Assembly (NCBI RefSeq): GCF_014652315.1
Contig: NZ_BMYO01000001.1
Coordinates: 372,001 to 436,000, forward strand
DNA length: 64,000 nt
Direction: 5' to 3'
From: Jeongeupia chitinilytica
Lineage (GTDB): Bacteria > Pseudomonadota > Gammaproteobacteria > Burkholderiales > Chitinibacteraceae
Part shown: positions 8,290 to 15,974 of the stretch, piece by piece
Position numbering within the stretch: the first letter of the stretch is position 1
Layout: each line of letters opens with the position of its first letter
The notes under the pieces: generated by a model
The model's input: only the letters and a program-made list of their open reading frames with translations
Told to the model about the DNA's origin: nothing
The model's database searches: none
Made by a program: the position numbers and the translations under genes

Positions 8290-10089
8290 CTATTCGGTCA
8301 GCACCGTCTTGGCGAGATAACGCGGCGTGTCGATGCTGGTGCCGCGATGCAGCGCGATCCGGTACGCCAGCAGTTGGAAGGCGAGCGTATACAGCAGCGG
8401 ATCGAGATCGCCGAGCGAGGCCGGCATGCGGATCACGTTCATCCGGTCATCCGATGGCAATGCCGCGTCGGTGAACACGTAGATGCGTCCCTGCCGTGCG
8501 CGGACTTCCTGCAGGTTGGCGAGCATTTTCTCGGCGAGGCGGTTCCACGGCAGGCAGGCGACTACCGGCAGGTTGCGGTCGACCACGGCGAGCGGGCCGT
8601 GCTTCAACTCGCCGCCGGCATGACCTTCGGCGCCCAGATAGGCGACTTCGCGGATTTTTTGCGCGCCCTCGAGCACGACCGGGTAGTTGCCGTGCCGGCC
8701 AACACAGAACAAGGCCTGTGCCTGCGCGATCGTGCGGGCCCAGTCGTCGACCAGGGGCTTGAGCGACAGCACGGCATGCGCGCGCAGCGGCAGTTCGGCC
8801 AGCCGGTCGCGGGCGGTGGCTTCGGCATCGGCGTCGAGCCGCCCGTGCAAACGCGCCAGCCCGAGCGCGAGCTGGTACAGCATCAGCAGCTGCGCGGTGA
8901 AGGTCTTGGTCGAAGTGACGGCGATTTCCGGGCCGGCATTGGTGGCCAGATGCCAGCGCGCCTGTCGCATCAGCGTGCTGTCGGCGGCATTCGAGATCGC
9001 CAGCGTCAGTGTCGCACCGAGCTGGCGGGCAAAGCGCAGGCTCGCCACGGTGTCGGCGGTCTCGCCGGACTGCGAGATGGCGATGACCAGCGTGCCGGGC
9101 AGCAAGGCCACGTCGCGGTAGCGGAACTCGCTGGCGAGTTCGACCAGGGTCGGGATGCCGACGCGTGCTTCGAGCCAGTAACGGGCGGTCAGCGCCGCGT
9201 GATGGCTGCTGCCGCTGGCAATCAGCGTGATCGCGCGGATGCCGGCCAGCTCGGCCACACCGTCGTCGCCGCTGAGCAACGTCTCCAGCGTCGGCACGGC
9301 GCCGCGCTGTGACAGCGCGTCGGCCAGCATCGCCGGCTGGGCGTCGATTTCCCGCTCCATGTGGTGGCCGAAGCGGTCGAGCGCTTCATCGGCATTCAGC
9401 GTCAGCGTTGCGGTACGGCGGACCGCATGACCGTCGGCGTCGGTGACTTCGACATGGGCCGGGTAGAGGCTGACGACATCGCCTTCGTGAAGGCGAAGCT
9501 GCTCGCGCCGGTCGGCGGGCAGCAGCTGCACGTTGTCGGTACATGCGGTGCCGCCGATCGACAGCCCCAGATAGAGCGGAATGCGGCTGGCGGCAAACAC
9601 CAGCGGGCGGCCGTCGTCGCCGCAGCTGACGCCGATGGCGTAGATGCCCTGCAGATCCAGCCGGGTGGCCTGGACCGCGCGGGTCAGGTCGTGCAGCGAC
9701 GATTCGTGCCAGTGGATCAGGTCGGCGACCAGTGCGGCCGGCCGGGCCGGATCACTCGTGTAGCCCGACTCGGCCAGCCGACGCGCCAGCGCAACGGCGT
9801 TGTCGATCTGCCCCCGCAGCACGACACCGATCCGATCCCGGCTCATCCCCACCGCATGATCGCCGTCATGCGACCAGTCGAGTCGCGCCAGCAGCCGGTC
9901 ACCGTCGTGCGCGTTCAGTGCATCGGCGAGCGCGATCTGCGGACCGCTGGCCGGATCGGCCCACAGGCCGGCCTTGTTGCCACCGAGCGCAGACAAATGG
10001 CGATAGCCGAATTCCGGGTGTCGGGACAGCAGATGCGATAGCGGCGCGATCGCGTTGTTTTGACTGATAAAACCGAAAATCGTGCTCAT
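8290..10089 (-). CDS. GlmS-like aminotransferase/isomerase, glutaminase-inactive
   Basis: A 599-residue homologue of glucosamine-6-phosphate synthase (normally ~609). The two SIS domains are well preserved: SGSSHHAALTARYW, ISQSGETADT, STKTFTAQL, the catalytic GELKHGPLA region and the C-terminal LAKTVL tail that shuttles ammonia. The N-terminal glutaminase domain is degraded. The nucleophilic Cys that follows Met1 in all active enzymes (MCGI) is Ser here (MSTIFGF), the TRW segment carrying the substrate Arg reads LDW, and the oxyanion-hole HNG reads LRG. The protein should therefore not hydrolyse glutamine. It may isomerise, use free ammonia or work in the deaminating direction (inference). 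A canonical glmS is expected elsewhere. Confidence 0.85.
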   Translation of the reverse strand: MSTIFGFISQNNAIAPLSHLLSRHPEFGYRHLSALGGNKAGLWADPASGPQIALADALNAHDGDRLLARLDWSHDGDHAVGMSRDRIGVVLRGQIDNAVALARRLAESGYTSDPARPAALVADLIHWHESSLHDLTRAVQATRLDLQGIYAIGVSCGDDGRPLVFAASRIPLYLGLSIGGTACTDNVQLLPADRREQLRLHEGDVVSLYPAHVEVTDADGHAVRRTATLTLNADEALDRFGHHMEREIDAQPAMLADALSQRGAVPTLETLLSGDDGVAELAGIRAITLIASGSSHHAALTARYWLEARVGIPTLVELASEFRYRDVALLPGTLVIAISQSGETADTVASLRFARQLGATLTLAISNAADSTLMRQARWHLATNAGPEIAVTSTKTFTAQLLMLYQLALGLARLHGRLDADAEATARDRLAELPLRAHAVLSLKPLVDDWARTIAQAQALFCVGRHGNYPVVLEGAQKIREVAYLGAEGHAGGELKHGPLAVVDRNLPVVACLPWNRLAEKMLANLQEVRARQGRIYVFTDAALPSDDRMNVIRMPASLGDLDPLLYTLAFQLLAYRIALHRGTSIDTPRYLAKTVLTE

Positions 10090-10286
10090 GAACAGGGCGC
10101 GCCGGAGAGGTGGATGGACTGTCTCAAGACTAGTGCAAAAACGTCTTCAAATCTTAATGCGGGCTGAATATCCGGATAAAGTAGGCGCTGTATCCGCGGG
10201 CACAAAAACACCGGCGATCGACGTGTCGACCGGCGCGGGCGAATCGTGGCCGAAACCGGCTGCGAACAAAAAACAGGAGGAAGACG

Positions 10287-11300
10287 ATGGACTCACTCAG
10301 CAGCATGCAGGTCGACAACGAATGGCGGCGCTGGATTGCCGAAAACCTGATTCTGGGCAGCGTGCCGCAATCGCTGTGCGACGTGATGGTCGCCGCCGGG
10401 GTCGCCGCCGACGAGGCCCGGCGCGAGGTCGAGGCCGCGCAGACCAGCCCCTATATCGCCGGCGCCACGCGGCTGAAGAACCGTCTGGCCAAGCACGACT
10501 GGATTCTGGACATCCAGCGCAAGCTCAACCGCCAGTTCGAGCTGAAAATCGAGCGCCATCACAAGCTGGGCCGCGAGCGTTTCTACCGCGAGTTCTACAG
10601 TACCGGCCGGCCGGTGATCATTACCGGCATGCTCGACGACTGGCCGGCCATGCAGAAGTGGAACCTCGACTACTTTGCCAGTGCGTACGGCGACGCCGAA
10701 GTCCAGGTGCAGTTCGGCCGTGACCGCGATGCGCAGTACGAAATCAACTCGGTCCAGCACCGGCAGACCATGCGTTTCGGCGATTACGTTGCCATGATCG
10801 GTAAGGCCGGCCGGACCAACGATTTCTACATGACGGCCAACAACACCTCGCAAAACCGCCGGGCGCTGTCCGGGCTGTGGCGCGACCTGCTGCCGCTGTC
10901 CGAGTACCAGGACGGCACTTCGCCCGATGACGGCTTTTTCTGGCTCGGCCCGGCCGGGACGATCACGCCGTTCCACCACGACCTGACCAACAACTTCATG
11001 GCGCAGGTCATCGGCCGCAAGCGCGTGCTGCTGATTCCGCCGGCCGAAGTCGCCCGGGTCTACAACCACCGGCACTGTTTCTGCGAGGTCGACGGCCGCG
11101 CGATCGACTACAACCGTTTCCCGATGATGCGTGACGTGCAGGTGCTCGAATGCATCCTCAATCCGGGCGAGATCCTGTTCCTGCCGGTCGGTTGCTGGCA
11201 TTTCGTCGAGGGACTGGACGCGTCTTGTACGGTTTCATCGATCAACTTCCGCTGGGATAATGATTTCACCGGTTTCTACCCCGGCCAGCTCGATTACTAG
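10287..11300 (+). CDS. JmjC/cupin-like Fe(II)-2-oxoglutarate dioxygenase family protein
   Basis: A 337-residue protein of the cupin_8 (JmjC-like) family. Residues ~1-90 form a helical region; the jelly roll follows, opening with FYREFYSTGRPVIITGMLDDW. The metal ligands are visible as HHD within TPFHHDLTNNF and the distal His in VGCWHFVEGL, so an active Fe(II)/2OG hydroxylase is likely. Family members hydroxylate proteins or peptides; the substrate is unknown. A strong ribosome binding site (CAGGAGG, 10274-10280) fixes the start. The next gene, a hydrolase-like protein, begins 30 bases downstream and may be functionally paired with it. Confidence 0.85.
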   Translation: MDSLSSMQVDNEWRRWIAENLILGSVPQSLCDVMVAAGVAADEARREVEAAQTSPYIAGATRLKNRLAKHDWILDIQRKLNRQFELKIERHHKLGRERFYREFYSTGRPVIITGMLDDWPAMQKWNLDYFASAYGDAEVQVQFGRDRDAQYEINSVQHRQTMRFGDYVAMIGKAGRTNDFYMTANNTSQNRRALSGLWRDLLPLSEYQDGTSPDDGFFWLGPAGTITPFHHDLTNNFMAQVIGRKRVLLIPPAEVARVYNHRHCFCEVDGRAIDYNRFPMMRDVQVLECILNPGEILFLPVGCWHFVEGLDASCTVSSINFRWDNDFTGFYPGQLDY

Positions 11301-11330
11301 CGCTGGAGCCTGTCCCCACCCGGAGCCTGA

Positions 11331-12104
11331 ATGAGCCATATCCTGACCCCCGATTTCCTCGCCCAGCCGTTTCCGGCGCTGTCGCGCGAACTTGTCGAGG
11401 CTGCGCCCGGCGAGTTCCTGATCGACGAGATCCATCCCGGTGCGCCGCTGGTGATCACCTTCGCCTTCGTCGACTGGAACGGCAACCCCGGCTTCTACGG
11501 CTGGGGCCGGACGCGCAAGCTGGCCGATATCGCCGGCCGGCCGATCAACCGCATCCTGCTGCGCGATCGTCGCAGCCAGTGGTACCAGCAGGGCGTGCGG
11601 GGGCTGGGTGACAGCGTCGATGAAACGCTGGCCAGCCTGAAGACGCTGATCGAACGGATCAGGCCGTCCTATGTGGCCACGCTGGGCGAGTCGATGGGGG
11701 CCTACGGGGCGATCCACTATGGTGTACGGCTTGGCGCCGCGCGGATTGCCGCGTTCGGCCCGCTGTCGCATCTGCAGGTGGACGAGGCGCTGCGCTACAA
11801 CGACCGGCGCTGGCTGCCGGTGATGCAGGCGCTGGCCGCGCAGCCGCCCGCGGACATGTGCGACGACCTGGCCGCGCTGCTGGCCGAGCGCGATTTCCGT
11901 GGCGAACTGCATCTCGGTTTCGGCACCAACGCCGGTGGCGACAACGCCGAAGCGGTCTGTCTGGACGCGGTGCACGCACTGCGGCTGGCGGCGCATCCCT
12001 CGGTGCGGCTTTACCCCTACCAGGAGGCACAGCACACGGTCACCCTGTACCTGAAGGAAAACCGCTTGCTCGACGGCTTCCTGCAGCAGGCGTTGCTGGC
12101 CTGA
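11331..12104 (+). CDS. Alpha/beta-hydrolase-like protein
   Basis: A 257-residue soluble protein. A nucleophile elbow GESMGAYG lies at about residues 119-126 after a predicted strand (SYVATL), and a His in EAQHTVTLY near the C terminus could complete a triad. There is no signal peptide. The N-terminal FLIDEIHPGAPLVITF resembles the first strands of a hydrolase core. I do not recognise a named family; small capsule- or glycan-linked hydrolases of this style are known. Because it follows the JmjC-like gene by 30 bases, the two probably act together. Confidence 0.6.
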   Translation: MSHILTPDFLAQPFPALSRELVEAAPGEFLIDEIHPGAPLVITFAFVDWNGNPGFYGWGRTRKLADIAGRPINRILLRDRRSQWYQQGVRGLGDSVDETLASLKTLIERIRPSYVATLGESMGAYGAIHYGVRLGAARIAAFGPLSHLQVDEALRYNDRRWLPVMQALAAQPPADMCDDLAALLAERDFRGELHLGFGTNAGGDNAEAVCLDAVHALRLAAHPSVRLYPYQEAQHTVTLYLKENRLLDGFLQQALLA

Positions 12105-12187
12105 AATCGGCCTGAAACCCAGTCTGTGATTGACTTCCGGCGTGGCTTGGGGGTATTTTGGGCGGATTTACTGCCGCCCGCATCCCC

Positions 12188-12430
12188 ATGCCCAAAGCCG
12201 CCAAAACGACGGCCGCCACGCCGGCCGATTTCGAGTCCGGACTGCGCGAGCTCGAAGCCCTGATCGCCGAGCTCGAAGCCGGCAACCTGCCGCTTGAAGC
12301 GGCGCTGAATGCCTATCAGCGCGGCCAGACCCTGCTCGGTTTCTGCCAGGGCAAGCTAGCCGACGCCGAACAGCAACTGAAAATCCTCGAAGCCGGCCAG
12401 CTCAAGCCCTTCCAGCCGGAGTCCGAATGA
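12188..12430 (+). CDS. xseB: Exodeoxyribonuclease VII small subunit
   Basis: An 80-residue helical protein with the family core FESGLRELEALIAELEAGN followed by LPLEAALNAYQRG. XseB binds XseA to form the exonuclease VII complex, which degrades single-stranded DNA; xseA is not in the window. The start at 12188 gives the usual length. The stop codon overlaps the ATG of ispA (ATGA, 12427-12430), so the two are translationally coupled. The xseB-ispA-dxs order is common in proteobacteria. Confidence 0.95.
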   Translation: MPKAAKTTAATPADFESGLRELEALIAELEAGNLPLEAALNAYQRGQTLLGFCQGKLADAEQQLKILEAGQLKPFQPESE

Positions 12431-13335
12431 CCCTGATCGAATCCAACGCCCCGTTTGCCGACTGGATGCACGCCGTGCAGTCCCGGATCGAAACCGTGCT
12501 CGAGACGCTGTTGCCACCGGCTGTCCAGCATCCGGCACGCCTGCACGAGGCGATGCGTTATGCGGTGCTCGACGGCGGCAAGCGCGTTCGTCCCTTGCTG
12601 GCGTTCGCTGCCGGCGAACTCGTCGGCGCCGATCCGGCCCGGCTCGACCATGCCGCTGGCGCGGTCGAGATGATCCACGCCTATTCGCTGGTCCATGACG
12701 ACATGCCGCCGATGGACAACGACGTGCTGCGCCGCGGCAAGCCGACGGTGCACGTCAAGTATGACGAGGCAACGGCCTTGCTCGCCGGCGATGCACTACA
12801 GACCGCCGCGTTCGACGCACTCACGTCCAGACCGCTCGCCGACGATCCGGTCGTGCAGCTCGGCATGGTGCGCACGCTGGCGCGCGCCTCGGGCAGCCAC
12901 GGCATGTGCGGCGGCCAGGGCATCGACCTGTACAGCGTCGGCGAAACGCTGACACTGCCGCAACTCGAACTGATGCACATCCTCAAGACCGGCGCGCTGA
13001 TCCGCGCCGCGGTCGCGCTCGGTGCCGCCTGTGGCACGTCCTTGTCGGATGACGAGCGCACGCGGCTTGACCATTTCGCCAAGTGCGTCGGTCTGGCGTT
13101 CCAGGTCGTCGACGACATCCTCGACGAAGAGGCCGACACCGCCACGCTGGGCAAGACCGCCGGCAAGGACGCGGCCAACCACAAGCCGACCTATGTCGCG
13201 CTGCTCGGCCTCAAGGGCGCCAAGGACAAGGCCGCCGAATTGCTGGCCGACGCCCGCGCCGCACTCGCACCGTTCGGCGATCGCGCCCTCCGGTTGAATC
13301 AACTTGCCGACTTCATCGTCGATCGCCGGTTCTGA
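12427..13335 (+). CDS. ispA: Farnesyl diphosphate synthase (polyprenyl synthetase)
   Basis: A 302-residue cytoplasmic prenyltransferase that condenses IPP with DMAPP and GPP to make farnesyl diphosphate for quinones and undecaprenyl carriers. The first aspartate-rich motif is HDDMPPMDND and the second is DDILDEE; GGKRVRPLL precedes the first, as in all E-prenyl synthases. Length is typical. It overlaps xseB by four bases and is followed by dxs after 3 bases, an isoprenoid precursor operon. Confidence 0.96.
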   Translation: MTLIESNAPFADWMHAVQSRIETVLETLLPPAVQHPARLHEAMRYAVLDGGKRVRPLLAFAAGELVGADPARLDHAAGAVEMIHAYSLVHDDMPPMDNDVLRRGKPTVHVKYDEATALLAGDALQTAAFDALTSRPLADDPVVQLGMVRTLARASGSHGMCGGQGIDLYSVGETLTLPQLELMHILKTGALIRAAVALGAACGTSLSDDERTRLDHFAKCVGLAFQVVDDILDEEADTATLGKTAGKDAANHKPTYVALLGLKGAKDKAAELLADARAALAPFGDRALRLNQLADFIVDRRF

Positions 13336-13338
13336 TCC

Positions 13339-15180
13339 ATGCTGCTTGAAACCATCAATACGCCCGCCGATCTGCGCCAGCTCGACCGCAAGCAGCTCGC
13401 GCCGCTGGCAGAAGAACTGCGCGCCTTCCTGCTCGACTCGGTCAGCCATACCGGCGGCCACTTCGCTTCGAATCTTGGCGCGGTCGAACTGACGATCGCG
13501 CTGCATTACGTGTTCAACACCCCGGAAGACCGGCTGGTGTGGGACGTCGGCCACCAGAGCTATCCGCACAAGATCCTCACCGGCCGGCGCGAACGCATGA
13601 ACACGATGCGCAAGCAGGGCGGTTTGGCCGGCTTTCCGAAGCGTGACGAGAGCGAGTACGACACCTTCGGCGTCGGCCACTCGAGCACGTCGATCGGCGC
13701 GGCGCTGGGCATGGCCGAAGCGGCGCTGATCAACGGCGAGCAGCGGCATGCGATCGCGGTGATCGGCGACGGTGCGATGACCGCCGGCCAGGCGATCGAG
13801 GCGCTGTTCAACGCCGGCCACCGCCGGGACACCAACCTCCTGGTGATCCTCAACGACAACGAAATGTCGATCTCGCCCAATGTCGGCGCGTTCAACAATT
13901 ATCTGGCCAAGCTGCTGTCGGGCAAGTTCTACAACGGTTTCCGCAATGCGTCCGAAAAGGTACTCGGCGCGGTGCCGCCGCTGAAGGAGCTGGCGAAGAA
14001 GGGCGAAGAGCACGTCAAGGCGTTGCTGACGCCGGCGTCGCTGTTCGAGGAGCTGGGTTTCAACTACATCGGCCCGGTCGACGGTCACAACCTCGACGCG
14101 TTGGTGACCACGTTGGCGAACATCAAGCAGCTGAAGGGCCCCCAGTTCCTGCACGTGGTGACCAAGAAAGGTCAAGGCTACAAGTTGGCCGTCGACGATC
14201 CGGTCAAGTACCACGCGGTGACGCCGTTCCAGCCCGAGAACGGCATGGCCGGCGGCAAGGCCGGCGCCAAGGTCTCGTTCACCCAGGTGTTCGGCGACTG
14301 GCTGTGCGACATGGCGGCGAAGGACGACAAGCTGGTCGGCATCACGCCGGCGATGCGCGAAGGATCGGGCCTGGTGCGTTTCGAGCAGGAATTTCCGGAC
14401 CGCTATTTCGACGTCGGCATTGCCGAGCAGCACGCGGTGACCTTTGCCGCCGGTCTCGCCTGTGAAGGGCTCAAGCCGGTGGTGGCGATCTATTCGACCT
14501 TTCTGCAGCGCGCCTACGACCAGTTGATCCACGACGTTGCGCTGCAGAACCTCGACGTGACGTTTGCGATCGACCGCGCCGGTCTTGTCGGTGCCGACGG
14601 CCCGACGCACGCCGGATCGTTCGATTATTCGTTCCTGCGCTGCATTCCGAACATGGCGGTGCTGGCGCCAGCCGACGAGAACGAGTGCCGGCAGATGCTT
14701 TACAGCGCCTACCAGCATCCGGGGCCGGCGGCGGTGCGTTATCCGCGCGGTGCCGGCATGGGCGTTGCGGTTGAAGCCGGGATGACCGGCGTGTCTTGGG
14801 GCAAGGGCAGCGTCGTCCGGACCGGCAGCAAGGTCGCGATCCTGGCGTTCGGCACGCTGCTCGAATCCGCGCTGAAGGCCGGCGACGCGCTCGACGCGAC
14901 GGTGGCCAACATGCGCTTCGTCAAGCCGCTCGACGACGCGCTGGTCGCTGAGCTCGTCGCTGCACACGACCTGATCGTCACGGTCGAGGAAAACGCCATC
15001 ATGGGCGGCGCCGGCAGTGCGGTGCTTGAAAGCATGATGAAGCAGGGTATCGTCAAACCGGTGCTGCAGCTTGGCCTGCCAGACGATTACGTCGAGCACG
15101 GTGAGCAGAAGCAGCTGCTCGCCGATTGCGGCCTCGACGCCGCGGGGATCGAAGCTTCGATCCGGACCCGGTTGGGCTGA
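13339..15180 (+). CDS. dxs: 1-deoxy-D-xylulose-5-phosphate synthase
   Basis: A 613-residue thiamine-diphosphate enzyme that condenses pyruvate and glyceraldehyde-3-phosphate, the first step of the MEP isoprenoid pathway. Family marks are SHTGGHFASNLGAVELT at the N terminus, the ThDP/Mg motif GDGAMTAGQ with the downstream NDNEMSIS, and the transketolase-type FDVGIAEQHAVTFAAG. Full length and intact. It starts 3 bases after ispA and ends just before a strong intrinsic terminator, so it is probably the last gene of the xseB-ispA-dxs operon. Confidence 0.97.
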   Translation: MLLETINTPADLRQLDRKQLAPLAEELRAFLLDSVSHTGGHFASNLGAVELTIALHYVFNTPEDRLVWDVGHQSYPHKILTGRRERMNTMRKQGGLAGFPKRDESEYDTFGVGHSSTSIGAALGMAEAALINGEQRHAIAVIGDGAMTAGQAIEALFNAGHRRDTNLLVILNDNEMSISPNVGAFNNYLAKLLSGKFYNGFRNASEKVLGAVPPLKELAKKGEEHVKALLTPASLFEELGFNYIGPVDGHNLDALVTTLANIKQLKGPQFLHVVTKKGQGYKLAVDDPVKYHAVTPFQPENGMAGGKAGAKVSFTQVFGDWLCDMAAKDDKLVGITPAMREGSGLVRFEQEFPDRYFDVGIAEQHAVTFAAGLACEGLKPVVAIYSTFLQRAYDQLIHDVALQNLDVTFAIDRAGLVGADGPTHAGSFDYSFLRCIPNMAVLAPADENECRQMLYSAYQHPGPAAVRYPRGAGMGVAVEAGMTGVSWGKGSVVRTGSKVAILAFGTLLESALKAGDALDATVANMRFVKPLDDALVAELVAAHDLIVTVEENAIMGGAGSAVLESMMKQGIVKPVLQLGLPDDYVEHGEQKQLLADCGLDAAGIEASIRTRLG

Positions 15181-15195
15181 GCCCGCTTCGTCCGC

Positions 15196-15229
15196 AAAAA
15201 CGCCGGCTTGTGCCGGCGTTTTTTTTTTG
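15196..15229 (+). terminator. Intrinsic terminator after dxs
   Basis: Inverted repeat ACGCCGGC/GCCGGCGT with a four-base loop (TTGT), followed by a run of nine T and preceded by five A. It lies 15 bases after the dxs stop codon. Confidence 0.93.
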
Positions 15230-15369
15230 TGTGGCAGATGGGGCTCGGGTGAAGCACGTGCCGGACAACTATCATCAATCCGGTGCAAGACCTGACCAGA
15301 AGACCGGTGCGCGTCGCCACGGCGGCGACGGCGAAAGGCAGCCATCCACCCCTTCAAAGGAAAACCGCG

Positions 15370-15792
15370 ATGTCCCATCCAGCGAACACGATCACGCTCG
15401 CCATCTTCGATCACGAATCCGAACTGCTGCACAAGGCCTAGCTCGTCGATCTGACCCCGAAAGGCGACGAGCTTGCCGGTGAATTCCGGATCACGCTCGA
15501 TCACAAGGACTACGCCATTCCCGTCAGTGGCAAGGTTATGCAAACGCCGGGTGGTGGCACGACGCTGCTCAACGGCGCGGACGGGCGTTTCAGTGTTTCG
15601 ATCAATCTGGTCATGGGGCCGTACATCCCCGGCTACACTGGCGGCATTCTGTTCGGCAACACCGTTCAGGCGAAGCAGTGCTTCTTCCTTGGCACACCGG
15701 AAGGCATGCCGGCTGCACTTGCCGGCAGCGATCTGTCGCTCGATGCTCTGGCCGCGCAGGCCCGGCAGCTCGAAACGGCGCAAGCACAGTAG
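15370..15792 (+). pseudogene. Hypothetical protein gene interrupted by an amber codon
   Basis: An ATG at 15370 with an upstream AAAGGA box opens a frame that reads MSHPANTITLAIFDHESELL and meets TAG at 15439-15441 (codon 24). Past it the same frame stays open for another 116 codons to the stop at 15790-15792. The continuation looks like real coding sequence: GC-rich third positions and a sensible beta-rich protein (EFRITLDHKDYAIPVSGKVM). The full product would be 140 residues with no signal peptide or membrane segment; I do not recognise its family. One base change (or sequencing error) explains the interruption; start at an internal codon such as ATG 15538 would drop half the protein. Confidence 0.6.
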
Positions 15793-15974
15793 AAGCGAAG
15801 GACCCGGGGGCCGCGACGAGTCCGATCCGACCCGCGCGGGCGCCGGCCGGTCGGGTGCTGCTGGCCGTTGCCGTGGCGGTGATGCCTGATCGGGTACAGG
15901 GGCCAGCCCATCCGGGATGGCGACCTTGCTGGCCGTCGCTATACTCCAAGCACCCGTAAGGTTTGGAGACGGCC

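Noticed and set aside
8290..10286. Possible glmS ribozyme or riboswitch near the GlmS-like gene
   Set aside because: The glmS ribozyme is a feature of Firmicutes, and no matching pseudoknot pattern was found in the 197-base upstream region.
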